From NCBI GenBank assembly GCA_964057225.1, contig OZ059898.1, positions 2,666,001 to 2,730,000 of the forward strand: 64,000 bases of DNA, in the 5' to 3' direction. This DNA comes from Auanema rhodensis (lineage: Eukaryota > Nematoda > Chromadorea > Rhabditida > Rhabditidae). The notes beneath the pieces were generated by a model. It did not search any database. It was given only the letters and a program-made list of their open reading frames with translations, and had not been told where the DNA came from. Both the position numbers and the translations under genes were made by a program. Positions 10,529 to 23,866 of the stretch are shown here, in pieces. The stretch's first letter is position 1. Every line of letters starts with the position of its first letter.

Positions 10529-13336
10529 ATCGTCTTTGCCTTGAAAAATGGAATCTAAAAACATCTACTTTTTGCTAAATTATTTTGAAATTTTTCGAAA
10601 CAATTTTTGTCAAAATGTTTTTGGAAGCAATGTTGAGTGTACATGGAAACTCAACATACACTAATGCATCATTTTTCAAACGATCATAACTAATTTTTGT
10701 AATAAGCGTTTCTCAATGTAGTATAGTGCATTCGATGCGGATTTTTAAGCTGCGTCGATCTCTGTTATCAGATTTGCGCTAGCTTAAAAATGCACCGAGA
10801 TATCAACTGATATAAGTTCACACTTATATCCTCGATTTTCACCCTGAAGAATTAATTTTTTCGTTGAATAACATTGTCCATCGTCTTTGCCTTGAAAAAT
10901 GGAATCTTAAAACATCTACTTTTTGCTAAATTATTTTGAAATTTTTCGAAAAAATTTTTGTCAAAATGTTTTTGGAAGCAATGTTGAGTGTACATGGAAA
11001 CTCAACATACACTAATGCATCATTTTTCAAACGATCATAACTAATTTTTGTATCAAGTGTTTCTCAATGTAATATAGTGCATTCGATGCGGATTTTTAAG
11101 CTGCGTCGATCTGTGTTATCAGATTTGCGCTAGCTTAAAAATGCACCGAGATATCAACTGATATAAGTTCACACTTATATCCTCGATTTTCACCCTGAAG
11201 AATTAATTTTTTCGTTGAATAACATTGTCCATCGTCTTTGCCTTGAAAAATGGAATCTAAAAACATCTACTTTTTGCTAAATTATTTTGAAATTTTTCGA
11301 AACAAATTTTGTCAAAATGTTTTTGGAAGCAATGTTGAGTGTACATGGAAACTCAACATACACTAATGCATCATTTTTCAAACGGTCATAACTAATTTTT
11401 GTATCAAGCGTTTCTTAATGTAGTATAGTGCATTCGATCCGGATTTTTAAGCTGCGTCGATCTGTGTTATCAGATTTGCGCTAGCTTAAAAATACACCGA
11501 GATATCAACTGATATAAGTTCACACTTATATCCTCGATTTTCACCCTGAAGAATTAATTTTTTCGTTGAATAACATTGTCCATCGTCTTTGCCTTGAAAA
11601 ATGGAATCTTAAAACATCTACTTTTTGCTAAATTATTTTGAAATTTTTCGAAAAAATTTTTGTCAAAATGTTTTTGGAAGCAATGTTGAGTGTACATGGA
11701 AACTCAACATACACTAATGCATCATTTTTCAAACGATCATAACTAATTTTTGTATCAAGTGTTTCTCAATGTAATATAGTGCATTCGATGCGGATTTTTA
11801 AGCTGCGTCGATCTGTGTTATCAGATTTGCGCTAGCTTAAAAATGCACCGAGATATCAACTGATATAAGTTCACACTTATATCCTCGATTTTCACCCTGA
11901 AGAATTAATTTTTTCGTTGAATAACATTGTCCATCGTCTTTGCCTTGAAAAATGAAATCTAAAAACATCTACTTTTTGCTAAATTATTTTGAAATTTTTC
12001 GAAACAAATTTTGTCAAAATGTTTTTGGAAGCAATGTTGAGTGTACATGGAAACTCAACATACACTAATGCATCATTTTTCAAACGGTCATAACTAATTT
12101 TTGTATCAAGCGTTTCTTAATGTAGTATAGTGCATTCGATCCGGATTTTTAAGCTGCGTCAATCTGTGTTATCAGATTTGCGCTAGCTTAAAAATGCACC
12201 GAGATATCAACTGATATAAGTTCACACTTATATCCTCGATTTTCACCCTGAAGAAATAATTTTTTCGTTGAATAACATTGTCCATCGTCTTTGCCTTGAA
12301 AAAAGGAATCTAAAAACATCTACTTTTTGCTGAATTATTTTGAAATTTTTCGAAAAAATTTTTGTCAAAATGTTTTTGGAAGCAATGTTGAGTGTACATG
12401 GAAACTCAACATACACTAATGCATCATTTTTCTAACGATCATAACTAATTTTTGTATTAAGCTTTTCTCAATGTAGTATAGTGCATTCGATGCGGATTTT
12501 TAAGCTGCGTCGATCTGTGTTATCAGATTTGCGCTAGCTTAAAAATACACCGAGATATCAACTGATATAAGTTCACACTTATATCCTCGATTTTCACCCT
12601 GAAGAATTAATTTTTTCGTTGAATAACATTGTCCATCGTCTTTGCCTTGAAAAATGGAATCTAAAAACATCTACTTTTTGCTAAATTATTTTGAAATTTT
12701 TCGAAACAAATTTTGTCAAAATGTTTTTGGAAGCAATGTTGAGTGTACATGGAAACTCAACATACACTAATGCATCATTTTTCAAACGGTCATAACTAAT
12801 TTTTGTATCAAGCGTTTCTTAATGTAGTATAGTGCATTCGATCCGGATTTTTAAGCTGCGTCAATCTGTGTTATCAGATTTGCGCTAGCTTAAAAATGCA
12901 CCGAGATATCAACTGATATAAGTTCACACTTATATCCTCGATTTTCACCCTGAAGAAATAATTTTTTCGTTGAATAACATTGTCCATCGTCTTTGCCTTG
13001 AAAAAAGGAATCTAAAAACATCTACTTTTTGCTGAATTATTTTGAAATTTTTCGAAAAAATTTTTGTCAAAATGTTTTTGGAAGCAATGTTGAGTGTACA
13101 TGGAAACTCAACATACACTAATGCATCATTTTTCTAACGATCATAACTAATTTTTGTATTAAGCTTTTCTCAATGTAGTATAGTGCATTCGATGCGGATT
13201 TTTAAGCTGCGTCGATCTGTGTTATCAGATTTGCGCTAGCTTAAAAATGCACCGAGATATCAACTGATATAAGTTCACACTTATATCCTCGATTTTCACC
13301 CTGAAGAATTAATTTTTTCGTTGAATAACATTGTCC
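10529..13336. repeat. Array segment, monomers 31-38
   Basis: Monomer 31 is b-like at its start, with p155 a, 'aataagcg' and 'gatctctg'; that pair of marks reappears together only at monomer 174 (60720). Then come a (32), b (33, with 'aaaatacacc'), a (34), b (35, with p23 a 'tgaaatc'), c (36), b (37) and c (38). Monomers 35-36 and 37-38 are two b-c dimers in a row, both with the 'acaaatttt' b subtype and the p49 g c subtype. Confidence 0.75.
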
Positions 13337-15091
13337 ATCGTCTTTGCCTTGAAAAATGGAATCTTAAAACATCTACTTTTTGCTAAATTATTTTGAAATT
13401 TTTCGAAAAAATTTTTGTCAAAATGTTTTTGGAAGCAATGTTGAGTGTACATGGAAACTCAACATACACTAATGCATCATTTTTCAAACGATCATAACTA
13501 ATTTTTGTATCAAGTGTTTCTCAATGTAATATAGTGCATTCGATGCGGATTTTTAAGCTGCGTCGATCTGTGTTATCAGATTTGCGCTAGCTTAAAAATG
13601 CACCGAGATATCAACTGATATAAGTTCACACTTATATCCTCGATTTTCACCCTGAAGAATTAATTTTTTCGTTGAATAACATTGTCCATCGTCTTTGCCT
13701 TGAAAAATGGAATCTAAAAACATGTACTTTTTGCTAAATTATTTTGAAATTTTTCGAAACAAATTTTGTCAAAATGTTTTTGGAAGCAATGTTGAGTGTA
13801 CATGGAAACTCAACATACACTAATGCATCATTTTTCAAACGGTCATAACTAATTTTTGTATCAAGCGTTTCTTAATGTAGTATAGTGCATTCGATCCGGA
13901 TTTTTAAGCTGCGTCAATCTGTGTTATCAGATTTGCGCTAGCTTAAAAATGCACCGAGATATCAACTGATATAAGTTCACACTTATATCCTCGATTTTCA
14001 CCCTGAAGAAATAATTTTTTCGTTGAATAACATTGTCCATCGTCTTTGCCTTGAAAAAAGGAATCTAAAAACATCTACTTTTTGCTGAATTATTTTGAAA
14101 TTTTTCGAAAAAATTTTTGTCAAAATGTTTTTGGAAGCAATGTTGAGTGTACATGGAAACTCAACATACACTAATGCATCATTTTTCTAACGATCATAAC
14201 TAATTTTTGTATTAAGCTTTTCTCAATGTAGTATAGTGCATTCGATGCGGATTTTTAAGCTGCGTCGATCTGTGTTATCAGATTTGCGCTAGCTTAAAAA
14301 TGCACCGAGATATCAACTGATATAAGTTCACACTTATATCCTCGATTTTCACCCTGAAGAATTAATTTTTTCGTTGAATAACATTGTCCATCGTCTTTGC
14401 CTTGAAAAATGGAATCTTAAAACATCTACTTTTTGCTAAATTATTTTGAAATTTTTCGAAAAAATTTTTGTCAAAATGTTTTTGGAAGCAATGTTGAGTG
14501 TACATGGAAACTCAACATACACTAATGCATCATTTTTCTAACGATCATAACTAATTTTTGTATTAAGCTTTTCTCAATGTAGTATAGTGCATTCGATGCG
14601 GATTTTTAAGCTGCGTCGATCTGTGTTATCAGATTTGCGCTAGCTTAAAAATGCACCGAGATATCAACTGATATAAGTTCACACTTATATCCTCGATTTT
14701 CACCCTGAAGAATTAATTTTTTCGTTGAATAACATTGTCCATCGTCTTTGCCTTGAAAAATGGAATCTTAAAACATCTACTTTTTGCTAAATGATTTTGA
14801 AATTTTTCGAAAAAATTTTTGTCAAAATGTTTTTGGAAGCAATGTTGAGTGTACATGGAAACTCAACATACACTAATGCATCATTTTTCAAACGATCATA
14901 ACTAATTTTTGTATCAAGTGTTTCTCAATGTAATATAGTGCATTCGATGCGGATTTTTAAGCTGCGTCGATCTGTGTTATCAGATTTGCGCTAGCTTAAA
15001 AATGCACCGAGATATCAACTGATATAAGTTCACACTTATATCCTCGATTTTCACCCTGAAGAATTAATTTTTTCGTTGAATAACATTGTCC
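13337..15091. repeat. Five-monomer block, copy 2 (a,b,c,a/c,a)
   Basis: This repeats 8774-10528 in order and subtype marks: a; b with 'acaaatttt' (here also 'catgtact'); c with p49 g; an a/c hybrid; and a with 'ctaaatgatttt'. The spacing between copies is 13 monomers (4563 bp). The next unit after each copy (monomers 31 and 44) also starts alike: b-like with p155 a. Confidence 0.82.
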
Positions 15092-17548
15092 ATCGTCTTT
15101 GCCTTGAAAAATGGAATCTAAAAACATCTACTTTTTGCTAAATTATTTTGAAATTTTTCGAAACAATTTTTGTCAAAATGTTTTTGGAAGCAATGTTGAG
15201 TGTACATGGAAACTCAACATACACTAATGCATCATTTTTCAAACGATCATAACTAATTTTTGTATCAAGTGTTTCTCAATGAAATATAGTGCATTCGATG
15301 CGGATTTTTAAGCTGCGTCGATCTGTGTTATCAGATTTGCGCTAGCTTAAAAATGCACCGAGATATCAACTGATATAAGTTCACACTTATATCCTCGATT
15401 TTCACCCTGAAGAATTAATTTTTTCGTTGAATAACATTGTCCATCGTCTTTGCCTTGAAAAATGGAATCTTAAAACATCTACTTTTTGCTAAATTATTTT
15501 GAAATTTTTCGAAAAAATTTTTGTCAAAATGTTTTTGGAAGCAATGTTGAGTGTACATGGAAACTCAACATACACTAATGCATCATTTTTCAAACGATCA
15601 TAACTAATTTTTGTATCAAGTGTTTCTCAATGTAATATAGTGCATTCGATGCGGATTTTTAAGCTGCTTCGATCTGTGTTATCAGATTTACGCTAGCTTA
15701 AAAATGCACCGAGATATCAACTGATATAAGTTCACACTTATATCCTCGATTTTCACCCTGAAGAATTAATTTTTTCGTTGAATAACATTGTCCATCGTCT
15801 TTGCCTTGAAAAATGGAATCTAAAAACATCTACTTTTTGCTAAATTATTTTGAAATTTTTCGAAAAAATTTTTGTCAAAATGTTTTTGGAAGCAATGTTG
15901 AGTGTACATGGAAACTCAACATACACTAATGCATCATTTTTCAAACGATCATAACTAATTTTTGTATCAAGTGTTTCTCAATGTAATATAGTGCATTCGA
16001 TGCGGATTTTTAAGCTGCGTCGATCTGTGTTATCAGATTTGCGCTAGCTTAAAAATGCACCGAGATATCAACTGATATAAGTTCACACTTATATCCTCGA
16101 TTTTCACCCTGAAGAAATAATTTTTTCGTTGAATATTATTGTCCATCGTCTTTGCCTTGAAAAATGGAATCTTGAAACATCTACTTTTTGCTAAATTATT
16201 TTGAAATTTTTCGAAAAAATTTTTGTCAAAATGTTTTTGGAAGCAATGTTGAGTGTACATGGAAACTCAACATACACTAATGCATCATTTTTCAAACGAT
16301 CATAACTAATTTTTGTATCAAGTGTTTCTCAATGTAATATAGTGCATTCGATGCGGATTTTTAAGCTGCGTCGATCTGTGTTATCAGATTTGCGCTAGCT
16401 TAAAAATGCACCGAGATATCAACTGATATAAGTTCACACTTATATCCTCGATTTTCACCCTGAAGAAATAATTTTTTCGTTGAATATTATTGTCCATCGT
16501 CTTTGCCTTGAAAAATGGAATCTTGAAACATCTACTTTTTGCTAAATTATTTTGAAATTTTTCGAAAAAATTTTTGTCAAAATGTTTTTGGAAGCAATGT
16601 TGAGTGTACATGGAAACTCAACATACACTAATGCATCATTTTTCAAACGATCATAACTAATTTTTGTATCAAGTGTTTCTCAATGTAATATAGTGCATTC
16701 GATGCGGATTTTTAAGCTGCGTCGATCTGTGTTATCAGATTTGCGTTAGCTTAAAAATGCACCGAGATATCAACTGATATAAGTTCACACTTATATCCTC
16801 GATTTTCACCCTGAAGAATTAATTTTTTCGTTGAATAACATTGTCCATCGTCTTTGCCTTGAAAAATGGAATCTTAAAACATCTAATTTTTGCTAAATTA
16901 TTTTGAAATTTTTCGAAAAAATTTTTGTCAAAATGTTTTTGGAAGCAATGTTGAGTGTACATGGAAACTCAACATACACTAATGCATCATTTTTCAAACG
17001 ATCATAACTAATTTTTGTATCAAGTGTTTCTCAATGTAATATAGTGCATTCGATGCGGATTTTTAAGCTGCGTCGATCTGTGTTATCAGATTTGCGCTAG
17101 CTTAAAAATGCACCGAGATATCAACTGATATAAGTTCACACTTATATCCTCGATTTTCACCCTGAAGAATTAATTTTTTCGTTGAATAACATTGTCCATC
17201 GTCTTTGCCTTGAAAAATGGAATCTAAAAACATCTACTTTTTGCTAAATTATTTTGAAATTTTTCGAAAAAATTTTTGTGAAAATGTTTTTGGAAGCAAT
17301 GTTGAGTGTACATGGAAACTCAACATACACTAATGCATCATTTTTCAAACGATCATAACTAATTTTTGTATCAAGCGTTTTTCAATGTAGTATAGTGCAT
17401 TCGATGCGGATTTTTAAGCTGCGTCGATCTGTGTTATCAGATTTGCGCTAGCTTAAAAATGCACCGAGATATCAACTGATATAAGTTCACACTTATATCC
17501 TCGATTTTCACCCTGAAGAAATAATTTTTTCGTTGAATATTATTGTCC
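15092..17548. repeat. Array segment, monomers 44-50, a-rich patch
   Basis: These are mostly a or a-like units. Monomer 44 is a b-start/a-end hybrid with 'caatgaaat'. Monomer 45 has 'gcttcgat' and 'tttacgc'. Monomers 46, 47 and 50 end in 'gaaataat' plus 'atattattg'. Monomers 47 and 48 start with p30 g ('aatcttgaaac'), as does the next unit, 51. The coincidence of p324 a with a following p29 t removes two minus-strand stops, producing short open frames that I do not regard as genes. Confidence 0.75.
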
Positions 17549-18952
17549 ATCGTCTTTGCCTTGAAAAATGGAATCTTGAAACATCTACTTTTTGCTAAAT
17601 TATTTTGAAATTTTTCGAAAAAATTTTTGTCAAAATGTTTTTGGAAGCAATGTTGAGTGTACATGGAAACTCAACATACACTAATGCATCATTTTTCAAA
17701 CGATCATAACTAATTTTTGGATCAAGTGTTTCTCAATGTAATATAGTGCATTCGATGCGGATTTTTAAGCTGCGTCGATCTGTGTTATCAGATTTGCGCT
17801 AGCTTAAAAATGCACCGAGATATCAACTGATATAAGTTCACACTTATATCCTCGATTTTCACCCTGAAGAATTAATTTTTTCGTTGAATAACATTGTCCA
17901 TCGTCTTTGCCTTGAAAAATGGAATCTAAAAACATCTACTTTTTGCTAAATTATTTTGAAATTTTTCGAAACAATTTTTGTCAAAATGTTTTTGGAAGCA
18001 ATGTTGAGTGTACATGGAAACTCAACATACACTAATGCATCATTTTTCAAACGGTCATAACTAATTTTTGTATCAAGCGTTTCTTAATGTAGTATAGTGC
18101 ATTCGATCCGGATTTTTAAGCTGCGTCAATCTGTGTTATCAGATTTGCGCTAGCTTAAAAATGCACCGAGATATCAACTGATATAAGTTCACACTTATAT
18201 CCTCGATTTTCACCCTGAAGAAATAATTTTTTCGTTGAATAACATTGTCCATCGTCTTTGCCTTGAAAAAAGGAATCTAAAAACATCTACTTTTTGCCAA
18301 ATTATTTTGAAATTTTTCGAAAAAATTTTTGTCAAAATGTTTTTGGAAGCAATGTTGAGTGTACATGGAAACTCAACATACACTAATGCATCATTTTTCT
18401 AACGATCATAACTAATTTTTGTATTAAGCTTTTCTCAATGTAGTATAGTGCATTCGATGCGGATTTTTAAGCTGCGTCGATCTGTGTTATCAGATTTGCG
18501 CTAGCTTAAAAATGCACCGAGATATCAACTGATATAAGTTCACACTTAAATCCTCGATTTTCACCCTGAAGAATTAATTTTTTTGTTGAATAACATTGTC
18601 CATCGTCTTTGCCTTGAAAAATGGAATCTTAAAACATCTACTTTTTGCTAAATTATTTTGAAATTTTTCGAAAAAATTTTTGTCAAAATGTTTTTGGAAG
18701 CAATGTTGAGTGTACATGGAAACTCAACATACACTAATGCATCATTTTTCAAACGATCATAACTAATTTTTGTATCAAGTGTTTCTCAATGTAGTATAGT
18801 GCATTCGATCCGGATTTTTAAGCTGCGTCGATCTGTGTTATCAGATTTGCGCTAGCTTAAAAATGCACCGAGATATCAACTGATATAAGTTCACACTTAT
18901 ATCCTCGATTTTCACCCTGAAGAATTAATTTTTTTGTTGAATAACATTGTCC
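17549..18952. repeat. Array segment, monomers 51-54 (a,b,c,a/b)
   Basis: Monomer 51 is a with p30 g and 'ttttggatcaag'. Monomer 52 is b. Monomer 53 is c with the p48 c subtype ('gccaaatta') and a change in dyad 3. Monomer 54 (18602-18952) is a hybrid: type a through 'gtttctcaatgta', then type b from 'gtatagtgc' with 'gatccgg' and a seven-T end. It equals the start of monomer 79 joined to the end of monomer 80, the two units found before the second copy of the following block. Confidence 0.8.
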
Positions 18953-20707
18953 ATCGTCTTTGCCTTGAAAAATGGAATCTAAAAACATCTACTTTTTGCT
19001 AAATTATTTTGAAATTTTTCGAAAAAATTTTTGTCAAAATGTTTTTGGAAGCAATGTTGAGTGTACATGGAAACTCAACATACACTAATGCATCATTTTT
19101 CAAACAATCATAACTAATTTTTGTATTAAGCTTTTCTCAATGTAGTATAGTGCATTCGATGCGGATTTTTAAGCTGCGTCGATCTGTGTTATCAGATTTG
19201 CGCTAGCTTAAAAATGCACCGAGATATCAACTGATATAAGTTCACACTTATATCCTCGATTTTCACCCTGAAGAATTAACTTTTTCGTTGAATAACATTG
19301 TCTATCGTCTTTGCCTTGAAAAATGGAATCTAAAAACATCTACTTTTTGCTAAATTATTCTGAAATTTTTCGAAAAAATTTTTGTCAAAATGTTTTTGGA
19401 AGCAATGTTGAGTGTACATGGAAACTCAACATACACTAATGCATCATTTTTCAAACGATCATAACTAATTTTTGTATTAAGCGTTTTTCAATGTAGTATA
19501 GTGCATTCGATGCGGATTTTTAAGCTGCGTCGATCTGTGTTATCAGATTTGCGCTAGCTTAAAAATGCACCGAGATATCAACTGATATAAGTTCACACTT
19601 ATATCCTCGATTTTCACCCTGAAGAATTAATTTTTTCGTTGAATAACATTGTCCATCGTCTTTGCCTTGAAAAATGGAATCTAAAAACATCTACTTTTTG
19701 CTAAATTATTTTGAAATTTTTCGAAAAAATTTTTGTCAAAATGTTTTTGGAAGCAATGTTGAGTGTACATGGAAACTCAACATACACTAATGCATCATTT
19801 TTCAAACGGTCATAACTAATTTTTGTATCAAGCGTTTCTTAATGTAGTATAGTGCATTCGATCCGGATTTTTAAGCTGCGTCAATCTGTGTTATCAGATT
19901 TGCGCTAGCTTAAAAATGCACCGAGATATCAACTGATATAAGTTCACACTTATATCCTCGATTTTCACCCTGAAGAATTAATTTTTTCGTTGAATAACAT
20001 TGTCCATCGTCTTTGCCTTGAAAAATGGAATCTAAAAACATCTACTTTTTGCTAAATTATTTTGAAATTTTTCGAAACAATTTTTGTCAAAATGTTTTTG
20101 GAAGCAATGTTGAGTGTACATGGAAACTCAACATACACTAATGCATCATTTTTCAAACGATCATAACTAATTTTTGTATCAAGTGTTTCTCAATGTAATA
20201 TAGTGCATTCGATGCGGATTTTTAAGCTGCGTCGATCTGTGTTATCAGATTTGCGCTAGCTTAAAAATGCACCGAGATATCAACTGATATAAGTTCACAC
20301 TTATATCCTCGATTTTCACCCTGAAGAATTAATTTTTTCGTTGAATAACATTGTCCATCGTCTTTGCCTTGAAAAATGGAATCTAAAAACATCTACTTTT
20401 TGCTAAATTATTTTGAAATTTTTCGAAACAATTTTTGTCAAAATGTTTTTGGAAGCAATGTTGAGTGTACATGGAAACTCAACATACACTAATGCATCAT
20501 TTTTCAAACGGTCATAACTAATTTTTGTATCAAGCGTTTCTTAATGTAGTATAGTGCATTCGATCCGGATTTTTAAGCTGCGTCAATCTGTGTTATCAGA
20601 TTTGCGCTAGCTTAAAAATGCACCGAGATATCAACTGATATAAGTTCACACTTATATCCTCGATTTTCACCCTGAAGAATTAATTTTTTCGTTGAATAAC
20701 ATTGTCC
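18953..20707. repeat. Five-monomer block, copy 1 (monomers 55-59)
   Basis: The units are, in order: one with p154 a and a 'gaattaact/gtctatc' end; one with p57 c and 'attaagcgttttt'; one with a-like p73 but a b-like second half; one with p73 c but an a-like second half; and a full b. The same five, with every mark I checked, occur at 28079-29833, 26 monomers (9126 bp) away. The intervening DNA is unrelated in order, so this is a segmental copy rather than a run. Confidence 0.87.
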
Positions 20708-21409
20708 ATCGTCTTTGCCTTGAAAAATGGAATCTAAAAACATCTACTTTTTGCTAAATTATTTTGAAATTTTTCGAAAAAATTTTTGTCAAAATGTTTT
20801 TGGAAGCAATGTTGAGTGTACATGGAAACTCAACATACACTAATGCATCATTTTTCAAACAATCATAACTAATTTTTGTATTAAGCTTTTCTCAATGTAG
20901 TATAGTGCATTCGATGCGGATTTTTAAGCTGCGTCGATCTGTGTTATCAGATTTGCGCTAGCTTAAAAATGCACCGAGATATCAACTGATATAAGTTCAC
21001 ACTTATATCCTCGATTTTCACCCTGAAGAAATAATTTTTTCGTTGAATAACATTGTCCATCGTCTTTGCCTTGAAAAAAGGAATCTAAAAACATCTACTT
21101 TTTGCTAAATTATTTTGAAATTTTTCGAAAAAATTTTTGTCAAAATGTTTTTGGAAGCAATGTTGAGTGTACATGGAAACTCAACATACACTAATGCATC
21201 ATTTTTCTAACGATCATAACTAATTTTTGTATTAAGCTTTTCTCAATGTAGTATAGTGCATTCGATGCGGATTTTTAAGCTGCGTCGATCTGTGTTATCA
21301 GATTTGCGCTAGCTTAAAAATGCACCGAGATATCAACTGATATAAGTTCACACTTATATCCTCGATTTTCACCCTGAAGAATTAATTTTTTCGTTGAATA
21401 ACATTGTCC
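20708..21409. repeat. Array segment, monomers 60-61
   Basis: Monomer 60 starts like monomer 55 (p154 a, 'attaagctttt') but ends in 'gaaataat'. Monomer 61 is a c unit with a standard 'gaattaat' end. They link the five-monomer block to the seven-monomer block. Confidence 0.7.
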
Positions 21410-23866
21410 ATCGTCTTTGCCTTGAAAAATGAAATCTAAAAACATCTACTTTTTGCTAAATTATTTTGAAATTTTTCGAAACAATTTTTGTCAAAATGTT
21501 TTTGGAAGCAATGTTGAGTGTACATGGAAACTCAACATACACTAATGCAACATTTTTCAAACGGTCATAACTAATTTTTGTATCAAGCGTTTCTTAATGT
21601 AGTATAGTGCATTCGATCCGGATTTTTAAGCTGCGTCAATCTGTGTTATCAGATTTGCGCTAGCTTAAAAATGCACCGAGATATATACTGATATAAGTTC
21701 ACACTTATATCCTCGATTTTCACCCTGAAGAAATAATTTTTTTGTTGAATAACATTGTCCATCGTCTTTGCCTTGAAAAAAGGAATCTAAAAACATCTAC
21801 TTTTTGCTAAATTATTTTGAAATTTTTCGAAAAAATTTTTGTCAAAATGTTTTTGGAAGCAATGTTGAGTGTACATGGAAACTCAACATACACTAATGCA
21901 TCATTTTTCAAACGGTCATAACTAATTTTTGTATTAAGCTTTTCTCAATGTAGTATAGTGCATTCGATCCGGATTTTTAAGCTGCGTCAATCTGTGTTAT
22001 CAGATTTGCGCTAGCTTAAAAATGCACCGAGATATATACTGATATAAGTTCACACTTATATCCTCGATTTTCACCCTGAAGAAATAATTTTTTCGTTGAA
22101 TAACATTGTCCATCGTCTTTGCCTTGAAAAAAGGAATCTAAAAACATCTACTTTTTGCTAAATTATTTTGAAATTTTTCGAAAAAATTTTTGTCAAAATG
22201 TTTTTGGAAGCAATGTTGAGTGTACATGGAAACTCAACATACACTAATGCATCATTTTTCTAACGATCATAACTAATTTTTGTATTAAGCTTTTCTCAAT
22301 GTAGTATAGTGCATTCGATGCGGATTTTTAAGCTGCGTCGATCTGTGTTATCAGATTTGCGCTAGCTTAAAAATGCACCGAGATATCAACTGATATAAGT
22401 TCACACTTATATCCTCGATTTTCACCCTGAAGAATTAATTTTTTCGTTGAATAACATTGTCCATCGTCTTTGCCTTGATAAATGAAATCTAAAAACATCT
22501 ACTTTTTGCTAAATTATTTTGAAATTTTTCGAAACAATTTTTGTCAAAATGTTTTTGGAAGCAATGTTGAGTGTACATGGAAACTCAACATACACTAATG
22601 CATCATTTTTCAAACGGTCATAACTAATTTTTGTATCAAGCGTTTCTTAATGTAGTATAGTGCATTCGATCCGGATTTTTAAGCTGCGTCAATCTGTGTT
22701 ATCAGATTTGCGCTAGCTTAAAAATGCACCGAGATATCAACTGATATAAGTTCACACTTATATCCTCGATTTTCACCCTGAAGAATTAATTTTTTTGTTG
22801 AATAACATTGTCCATCGTCTTTGCCTTGAAAAATGGAATCTTGAAACATCTACTTTTTGCTAAATTATTTTGAAATTTTTCGAAAAAATTTTTGTCAAAA
22901 TGTTTTTGGAAGCAATGTTGAGTGTACATGGAAACTCAACATACACTAATGCATCATTTTTCAAACGATCATAACTAATTTTTGGATCAAGTGTTTCTCA
23001 ATGTAATATAGTGCATTCGATGCGGATTTTTAAGCTGCGTCGATCTGTGTTATCAGATTTGCGCTAGCTTAAAAATGCACCGAGATATCAACTGATATAA
23101 GTTCACACTTATATCCTCGATTTTCACCCTGAAGAATTAATTTTTTCGTTGAATAACATTGTCCATCGTCTTTGCCTTGAAAAATGGAATCTAAAAACAT
23201 CTACTTTTTGCTAAATTATTTTGAAATTTTTCGAAACAATTTTTGTCAAAATGTTTTTGGAAGCAATGTTGAGTGTACATGGAAACTCAACATACACTAA
23301 TGCATCATTTTTCAAACGGTCATAACTAATTTTTGTATCAAGCGTTTCTTAATGTAGTATAGTGCATTCGATCCGGATTTTTAAGCTGCGTCAATCTGTG
23401 TTATCAGATTTGCGCTAGCTTAAAAATGCACCGAGATATCAACTGATATAAGTTCACACTTATATCCTCGATTTTCACCCTGAAGAAATAATTTTTTCGT
23501 TGAATAACATTGTCCATCGTCTTTGCCTTGAAAAAAGGAATCTAAAAACATCTACTTTTTGCCAAATTATTTTGAAATTTTTCGAAAAAATTTTTGTCAA
23601 AATGTTTTTGGAAGCAATGTTGAGTGTACATGGAAACTCAACATACACTAATGCATCATTTTTCTAACGATCATAACTAATTTTTGTATTAAGCTTTTCT
23701 CAATGTAGTATAGTGCATTCGATGCGGATTTTTAAGCTGCGTCGATCTGTGTTATCAGATTTGCGCTAGCTTAAAAATGCACCGAGATATCAACTGATAT
23801 AAGTTCACACTTATATCCTCGATTTTCACCCTGAAGAATTAATTTTTTCGTTGAATAACATTGTCC
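21410..23866. repeat. Seven-monomer HOR, copy 1 (2457 bp)
   Basis: Monomers 62-68 in order: b with p23 a and 'gagatatatact'; a c-start unit with p155 g and 'gatccgg', also with 'gagatatatact'; c; b with the unique start 'cttgataaatg'; a with p30 g and 'ttttggatcaag'; b; and c with p48 c. The next 2457 bp repeat this order. By eye I found only two differences between the copies: 'gcaacattttt' in monomer 62, and the last T-run (ttttttcg here, tttttttg in copy 2). Confidence 0.9.

Noticed and set aside
16033-16260. 75-codon open frame on the minus strand, repeated identically at 16384-16611 and 17437-17664
   Set aside because: It exists only where a monomer ending in 'gaaataat' is followed by one with p29 t, which removes two common minus-strand stops. 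It covers plain satellite, and most copies of the same stretch are closed by TAA or TAG. No domain, no codon bias and no start context support a gene.
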